Part shown: piece by piece, positions 6,489-10,897 of the stretch
How positions within the stretch are numbered: the stretch's first letter is position 1
Layout: the number at the start of each line of letters is the position of its first letter
Assembly (NCBI GenBank): GCA_026702635.1
Contig: JAPPBZ010000027.1
Coordinates: forward strand, 1-10,897
Direction: 5' to 3'
Origin: Bacteroidota bacterium
GTDB taxonomy: Bacteria > Bacteroidota > Rhodothermia > Rhodothermales > Bin80
DNA length: 10,897 bases
The notes under the pieces: model-generated
Database searches by the model: none
Seen by the model: only the letters and a program-made list of their open reading frames with translations
Told to the model about the DNA's origin: nothing
Position numbers and translations under genes: made by a program

Positions 6489-7889
6489 TTAGTCAATTTT
6501 TCGGACCTTGATACTGCGGAAGTGAACTTCATCTCCATGATCTTGCAAAAGGATATGGCCTTGTGACCAGTGTCCGAATCCCTCCCAAACAACATATTTG
6601 CTTCTGGCTACCAAGGCATCAAAGACGGGAGTGCCACGCTCATACGCCACGACTTTACGATCATTGAGCCAATGCTCCACATGTGCCCCCTTGAATTCGG
6701 ATTCCGTCATTCGACTTCCGGTGACAGTTTCTTCTAGTCGTGTCCCGGTCACGACAAGGCGAGCCCGATTCCATTGACCGGGTTTACGAACGGTCTTTCC
6801 TTCGTGGGCGGGAATCAGGTCATAAAGGGATCCGAGGGTTCGGTTACCGGCAGCTCCTTGCGTGGCATCAGGATGGCGCTCATCATCGAGGAGCTGGTAC
6901 TCCAGACCGATGGCAGAAGCATCGCTACCATACGATTCAGTGATATAGTATTTGATGCCGCTGTTTGCTCCTTCGGTAAGCTTAAAATCCAAGCTGAACT
7001 CAAAGGTGGAGTATTCATCAACGGTCACGATATCCCCTCCGTAAGCTGCCTCAGCTCCCCCGGAGGCCTCAACCATTAGGACGCCGTCTTGAACTTTCCA
7101 GCCTTTCTCCGGGAAAGTTTCCTTGCCTGCCCCTCGCCAACCATCTGTGGTCTTGCCGTCAAATAACAGTGAGAATCCTTGTGCAATTTCTTGCTTACTG
7201 AGAGAATTGGGTACGAGGTTCACCACATAATTGCTTGTCCACTCACGAGGGGTGACGCTTTCGTCCATGATTCTAATATTTCGCCAGTGTACATTACGCC
7301 CAGACAGCTCTGATCGGTCAACGCTATGTACCTGTAATGCGATAAAGCCCGAAGCAGTCATGTTATCATAAAGTGCAGCACAGGGTACATCGTTCACCCA
7401 TGTTCGGATGGAGGGGCCGATTGCTTCGATGTAGTAATGATTCCATCCCTGTGGGTTGAAAGCACCACGGCAGTCTTCATTTACCGAAAGAGGATATAAC
7501 CAGCCTCTTCGCGCCTCGTCATAGATACCCCCACTCCAGGCTCGGGAGCTGGGATCAATTTCTACCTGGTATCCATGAACGCGGCCGTTCAAATAATCCT
7601 CCTTGGATTCGCTCCGAATTTGAATGCCGGAATTGATTTCAGGGTCAACCCACACTTCGACACTGAGCGCAAAATCACCGTAGGACTGCTTGGTGGCCAG
7701 AAATGTATTGGGAGTATTTTCGGAGGTTGTTCCGGTGACCGTGCCATCGGAGGCCACATAGGTCGCTTCGCCTCCGAGTTTTTCCCATCCAGAAAGGTCG
7801 TCTCCATCAACAAGTGAGGTCCATGTCTGCGCATGACCAGTTGATACGACACAAAAAGTGACTAATGAGAGAGTGAGTATACGTAGCAT
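6489..7889 (-). CDS. secreted protein with two tandem DUF1080 (3-keto-disaccharide hydrolase family) domains
   Basis: The family (PF06439) has a concanavalin-like beta-sandwich; characterised members act on 3-keto-glycosides and others are uncharacterised. The frame extends to an ATG at 7940, but I prefer ATG 7889 because it begins a clean signal peptide, MLRILTLSLVTFCVVSTGHA, then QTW. Residue numbers here count from ATG 7889. Domain 1 is about 22-210: DGDDLSGW (28-35), NSGIQIR (86-92), HGYQVEID (105-112), a WNHYYIEA strand (149-156), GFIALQVHS (181-189) and HWRNIRI (201-207). Domain 2 is about 238-466: SLLFDGKTTDGW (240-251), NSGIKYYI (309-316), GLEYQLLDD (328-336), GQWNRARLV (371-379), HWLND (406-410), GHILLQDHG (444-452) and FRSIKV (457-462). 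The domains are unequal in length, so one may be catalytic and the other binding; this is inference. It is the first gene of the leftward cluster. Confidence 0.9.
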   Translation of the reverse strand: MLRILTLSLVTFCVVSTGHAQTWTSLVDGDDLSGWEKLGGEATYVASDGTVTGTTSENTPNTFLATKQSYGDFALSVEVWVDPEINSGIQIRSESKEDYLNGRVHGYQVEIDPSSRAWSGGIYDEARRGWLYPLSVNEDCRGAFNPQGWNHYYIEAIGPSIRTWVNDVPCAALYDNMTASGFIALQVHSVDRSELSGRNVHWRNIRIMDESVTPREWTSNYVVNLVPNSLSKQEIAQGFSLLFDGKTTDGWRGAGKETFPEKGWKVQDGVLMVEASGGAEAAYGGDIVTVDEYSTFEFSLDFKLTEGANSGIKYYITESYGSDASAIGLEYQLLDDERHPDATQGAAGNRTLGSLYDLIPAHEGKTVRKPGQWNRARLVVTGTRLEETVTGSRMTESEFKGAHVEHWLNDRKVVAYERGTPVFDALVARSKYVVWEGFGHWSQGHILLQDHGDEVHFRSIKVRKID

Positions 7890-7985
7890 GATAGAGGGAG
7901 CGAGTGAGTTGTAGGTATAAGATAGGGAATGGAGATCCATAGGATCGATGTTTTGTATCTTTATTTGTCGGTAAGAAAATAAGCT
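7890..7985. promoter_or_regulatory. divergent intergenic region between the DUF1080 and Nif3-like genes
   Basis: Only 96 bases separate the preferred DUF1080 start (7889) from the Nif3-like start (7986), or 45 if the upstream ATG at 7940 is used. Promoters for both directions must lie here or reach into the coding ends. The half next to nif3 is A/T-rich (7950-7985), but I cannot point to convincing -10/-35 or TAnnTTTG boxes. Confidence 0.4.
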
Positions 7986-8840
7986 ATGATTACAAGGAGA
8001 GATTTTTTGGCCCAGTCAGGAGGGGGGATCATTTTGGCAGGTCTCCCCAAAAAAGTACCAACTATTCAGGATGCAATCAATTTGATCATGCATGAAATCC
8101 CGGGAGCACCGTGGGATTCCACCGTAGATACGGTCAAATCGGGTGATCCATCTCAACCGCTGCGCGGCGTTATTACTACTTTTCTGGCGACTCATCGAAC
8201 GATTGATTATGCGGCGCAGCATGGTGTGAATCTGATCATCACGCACGAGCCAACATACTATAACCATCTGGATGAGACGGACTGGCTTGAGAATAATTCG
8301 GTGTATCAAAAAAAGCGAAAGACCTTGGAAGATCATGGGATTGTAGTGTGGCGATTCCATGATTACTGGCACGCATACAAGCCAGACGGCATTGCTACGG
8401 GTGTCCTGAAACTACTCGGTTGGGAGGCATATGCAGAGGCTGGTCAACCTCAATTGTGTCGAATTCCCCCTATATCACTCGCGGAACTGTCCCAATTTAT
8501 GAAGGCAAGGTTCGGTGCGAAGCGGATTCGTGTGATGGGTAATGCAGGGATGTCATGCAGCAGGGTAGGGCTACTGGTCGGAGCCGTGGGCGGAAGACGA
8601 CAGATCGAGGTGCTTTCTGAAGTGGATGTCCTTGTAGTCGGAGAAGTGCGGGAGTGGGAGACGACAGAGTATGTGCGCGATGCGAATTGGCAAGGAGATC
8701 AGGAGAAGGGGTTGATTGTAATTGGACACGCACTCAGCGAAGATCCAGGGATGGCGTGGCTGGCTGAATGGCTGAAACCAAGATTACCCAACACAATCGT
8801 CGTGCATCAGCCCAGTGGTGATCCATTTTACTTCATTTAA
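7986..8840 (+). CDS. Nif3-like dinuclear metal-centre protein with a twin-arginine N-terminus
   Basis: Nif3/YbgI proteins form toroidal hexamers with a two-metal site; their reaction is generally unsettled despite the label GTP cyclohydrolase I type 2. Family features here: NLIITHEPTYYNH (82-94), where most members have a His-His pair but this one has H87-E88; FHDYWH (124-129), possibly giving the middle metal ligand; VLVVGEVREWE (215-225); and GHALSEDPGM (247-256), where H248 and E252 match the C-terminal H-x3-E ligands. The protein starts MITRRDFLAQSGGGIILAGL. The twin arginines with FL fit a Tat signal, but the hydrophobic core is short, there is no AxA site, and the Nif3 domain starts by residue 24. 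Export is therefore plausible, not certain. Length 284 is close to the family norm. It is divergent from DUF1080, which suggests a shared role. Confidence 0.87.
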   Translation: MITRRDFLAQSGGGIILAGLPKKVPTIQDAINLIMHEIPGAPWDSTVDTVKSGDPSQPLRGVITTFLATHRTIDYAAQHGVNLIITHEPTYYNHLDETDWLENNSVYQKKRKTLEDHGIVVWRFHDYWHAYKPDGIATGVLKLLGWEAYAEAGQPQLCRIPPISLAELSQFMKARFGAKRIRVMGNAGMSCSRVGLLVGAVGGRRQIEVLSEVDVLVVGEVREWETTEYVRDANWQGDQEKGLIVIGHALSEDPGMAWLAEWLKPRLPNTIVVHQPSGDPFYFI

Positions 8841-9035
8841 CCAAGGAGACTACAGGGCGGGTATTTAGAGGCAATCGCGTTCACATCTGCTCAAAACCCG
8901 GTCTCCAATTTGTATTTTGAGGTCGTGCCATTATTTCATACGCTCTAATTTCGCCCAAACCGTGAAGGATGTTATGAGTACCTCAAATGCTCAAAAATGA
9001 ACTGAGATATTGAACCTTTAAATTGTTCGAAATAC
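8841..9035. other. 195-base spacer before the beta-propeller gene, no gene seen
   Basis: Apart from the possible hairpin at 8845-8906, I see no gene in this spacer. It becomes A/T-rich toward 9036 and probably contains the promoter for the two lipoprotein genes, but no box matches well enough to name. Confidence 0.4.
8845..8906 (+). terminator. possible bipartite hairpin downstream of the Nif3-like gene
   Basis: Five bases after the stop, GGAGAC (8845-8850) can pair with GTCTCC (8901-8906). Inside it CGGGT (8858-8862) can pair with ACCCG (8896-8900), leaving a 7-base bulge on the 5' side and a 33-base loop. A T-rich run with interruptions (AATTTGTATTTT, 8907-8918) follows. This could be a weak terminator or an RNA structure at the 3' end of the message. 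Confidence 0.3.
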
Positions 9036-10088
9036 ATGCACTCATCATTTCGGGTACCGATCGCAGTAGTTGCTTTTTCGACTGCTGTGGTATTTTCCTT
9101 TGGGTGTTCTACTGAGCGTGGAAGCGTGCAAGAAGAGATCCCGCTGTTGGCGACCGACTTTGTGGAGGCCGTGGGACAGGACTATTTCATGAAGCAAGTT
9201 TGGACCATGCAGCAGGTTGAAGATATTCTCTATATGAGTGGGGAGGGTTATCCCTATATTTTTGCACTGGACGATGATCTAGAAATAATTCGTACCATAG
9301 GTGATGGTGGAAAGGGCCCAGGTGAGTTTTCTGAATGGCCAAATAGTTTTTATGTAACCGAGGATAGAATTTATGGTTACGATGCCGGGCCCAATCGAAT
9401 TCAGGTATTTACACTTGAAGGAGAGTATCTATATTCCTTCCGTCTGGATCCAAAACATAAGATTTGGTCCCATGGGCTGTCGGTAGATAAGCAGGGCCAT
9501 GTGTATGTTGCAACAATATTTCCGCAAGAGCCACATTCACTAGCGAAACTGGATTCTTCAGGTACGCCCTCTAAGACCTTTGGAGAGCTTCTTGAGACTT
9601 CGTATTCCGAGATGTTGAATCGCCAACTAAATGCTCGGCTTGCCACTTTAGTTAACAGTGAATATCTGTTAACGGTAGGCTTTACTGTTCCATTGGTTGA
9701 AAAGTTTTCACTTGACGGCGAATTGATTCAATCCTCAGATTTATCAGATACGCCATACTTCTCTGAAGGGATGAAGAGGGCAAAGGATCGTTATTCGTCA
9801 AATCTTGAAGGTCCGGTACCCACAATTTCCCTTGTTCGCTGTATTGCTGCAACCAGTACAAGAATGTACATAGTACCGGTTGTGACTTATCCTGATAATA
9901 GTGTACGTGCGAATAGACTTTTAGAACTGGATTTAGAATCATTGGAGCTTTTGCGCACCTACAGCTTGTTCGATCATCTTGGAGAACCACTACGCTGGGT
10001 TGGCTCAATTGAGTTTGTATCTGAGAAGGAATTGATACTATTCCATAACACAGACGGGATATTCTATCGATATACGTTGTCAGACTAG
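9036..10088 (+). CDS. 6-bladed beta-propeller putative lipoprotein
   Basis: A predicted envelope protein of the NHL-like 6-bladed beta-propeller group common in Bacteroidota and relatives; individual functions are mostly unknown and no enzyme activity is implied. The N-terminus has a basic start and hydrophobic core, ending VFSFGC with C24 as possible lipidation site. The lipobox is not ideal (S-F-G-C), so a non-lipidated Sec protein is possible. The strongest family signature is GDGGKGPGEF (89-98). Blade-like repeats follow, such as RIYGYDAGPNRIQVFTLEGE (111-130), then a sequence with the same pattern near 148-172, and LLELDLESLELLRTYSL near the C-terminus. No Shine-Dalgarno site precedes the ATG. 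It lies 37 bases before a second lipoprotein-like gene, so the two are probably one operon. Confidence 0.83.
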   Translation: MHSSFRVPIAVVAFSTAVVFSFGCSTERGSVQEEIPLLATDFVEAVGQDYFMKQVWTMQQVEDILYMSGEGYPYIFALDDDLEIIRTIGDGGKGPGEFSEWPNSFYVTEDRIYGYDAGPNRIQVFTLEGEYLYSFRLDPKHKIWSHGLSVDKQGHVYVATIFPQEPHSLAKLDSSGTPSKTFGELLETSYSEMLNRQLNARLATLVNSEYLLTVGFTVPLVEKFSLDGELIQSSDLSDTPYFSEGMKRAKDRYSSNLEGPVPTISLVRCIAATSTRMYIVPVVTYPDNSVRANRLLELDLESLELLRTYSLFDHLGEPLRWVGSIEFVSEKELILFHNTDGIFYRYTLSD

Positions 10089-10125
10089 TTTCCTTGACAA
10101 GAACTGAATATTTTTGATTGGCTTC

Positions 10126-10897
10126 ATGACTAGCACCATGTCCAGTAGGTTGGGGGCCATTGCTCCAGTTACATTCTTTCTTTTGATGTCTTGTACAGCG
10201 CCCGTTTCAACAGGGATTTTTGACGGACTCACTGACGTTGGAAATCCTTCTCTAACGGGAAGTCTGAACTTTGACCGCAATACGGAGGCGTATACGGTCA
10301 GCGGTGGTGGTGCCGATATATACGGGACCCGTGACGAGTTCTTTTTTGCCTGGAAAGAGGTGACGGGAGACCTTGTCCTGAAAGCGGATGTAGAATTCAC
10401 AGACACGACAGGCCACCAGTATCGCAAGGCAGGATGGATGGTGCGTGAGAGTCTAGATGCGGACGCCGCTTATGTAGATGCCCTGATCCATGCTGAGGGA
10501 CTCATTGCCTTGCAGTGGCGTTCGGAGCAAGGAGGAGAGACCTATGAAGTCACGACACCAGTTCCTGCTCCGGCTACACTTCGTCTTGAGCGTACAGAAA
10601 ACTTGTTCACACTCTATCTGGATAGACCGTCAGAAAGAACCGTTGTTGTGGCGAATATCACGGTTGAATTACCGCAAACAGCGTATGCAGGGATAGTGGT
10701 TTGTGCTCATGACTCCACTGCCCTGACAACTGCCCGTTTCGAGAATGTTCGTCTGGAAGAGAATGAAGTGGTTGGTGAGCGAATTGTAGAAAGCACACTC
10801 GAAATTATAGACAGTCAGACTGGTGAGCGCCAGATTGTTCGCCATGCGGAGGAGCATTTTGAGGCTCCCAACTGGTCGCCGGATTCGCTGACACTAC
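10126..10897 (+). CDS. TolB-like putative lipoprotein with N-terminal beta-sandwich, 3' end outside window
   Basis: The frame is open from ATG 10126 to the window end (257 codons plus one base); ATG 10138 is an alternative start. Either start gives a short hydrophobic leader ending FFLLMSC, with cysteine 23 (or 19) as likely lipidation site. Residues about 30-212 form a DUF1349-like beta-sandwich: FFFAWKEVTGDLVLKADVEF (73-92), RKAGWMVRES (100-109), and a strand set ending TARFENVRL. The last visible segment, HFEAPNWSPDSLTL, is the typical beginning of PD40 (WD40-like) repeats of TolB-type propellers, so the missing part is probably a beta-propeller. The protein is not the TolB of the Tol-Pal system; it belongs to the wider TolB-like group found in sugar-rich or secreted contexts. 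A sensing or binding role at the envelope is possible but unproven. Confidence 0.85.
   Translation, partial: MTSTMSSRLGAIAPVTFFLLMSCTAPVSTGIFDGLTDVGNPSLTGSLNFDRNTEAYTVSGGGADIYGTRDEFFFAWKEVTGDLVLKADVEFTDTTGHQYRKAGWMVRESLDADAAYVDALIHAEGLIALQWRSEQGGETYEVTTPVPAPATLRLERTENLFTLYLDRPSERTVVVANITVELPQTAYAGIVVCAHDSTALTTARFENVRLEENEVVGERIVESTLEIIDSQTGERQIVRHAEEHFEAPNWSPDSLTL

Noticed and set aside
8007..8009. Internal TTG start of the Nif3-like gene, which would remove the twin arginines
   Set aside because: An AAGGAGA sits at suitable distance, but it is simply the twin-arginine codons AGG AGA, and other genes here do not use Shine-Dalgarno sites.
10109..10116. TATTTTTG, matching the Bacteroidota -7 box TAnnTTTG
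   Set aside because: It is only 9 bases from the ATG at 10126 and has no -33 box at proper spacing. The gene is better explained by read-through from 9036.

Overview
The window looks like chromosomal DNA of a Gram-negative bacterium of about 50% GC. The most likely source is the Bacteroidota/Rhodothermota/Balneolota side of the tree. Three things point there: the exported protein families present (tandem DUF1080, DUF4159, 6-bladed beta-propeller and TolB-like lipoproteins), a long hydrophilic insert in the LptF/LptG permease, and the near absence of Shine-Dalgarno sequences before the recognisable genes. No 16S or other phylogenetic marker is present, so this placement is inference. I see no tRNA, rRNA, CRISPR array, insertion sequence or phage gene.

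Region 1 (1-3413) is envelope lipid biogenesis. A LptF/LptG-type lipopolysaccharide export permease runs leftward off the window edge (1194 to 1, 398 residues present). After a 504-base stretch without a clear gene come two rightward phospholipid genes: a short-form phosphatidylserine decarboxylase (1699-2391) and a CDP-diacylglycerol-serine O-phosphatidyltransferase (2601-3413). Together the last two catalyse CDP-diacylglycerol to phosphatidylserine to phosphatidylethanolamine. Palindromes at 3435-3446 and 3459-3476 lie where this unit meets the next one head-on.

Region 2 (3483-8840) is a divergent cluster. Leftward from about 7889 run a secreted two-domain DUF1080 (3-keto-disaccharide hydrolase family) protein, a possible 21-codon leader ORF, a Gfo/Idh/MocA oxidoreductase, a HisC-like PLP aminotransferase with a twin-arginine leader, and a secreted DUF4159 protein. 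Rightward runs a Nif3-like metal-binding protein that also begins with a twin-arginine motif (TRRDFL). Four of the five main proteins appear to be aimed at or across the inner membrane, two of them as enzyme-type folds normally found in the cytoplasm. The set may handle an oxidised (keto) sugar or amino sugar, but no pathway can be proven from sequence. This is the best candidate for something undescribed.

Region 3 (9036-10897) holds two rightward putative lipoproteins 37 bases apart: a 6-bladed beta-propeller protein, and a TolB-like protein with an N-terminal DUF1349-like beta-sandwich, cut by the window end.
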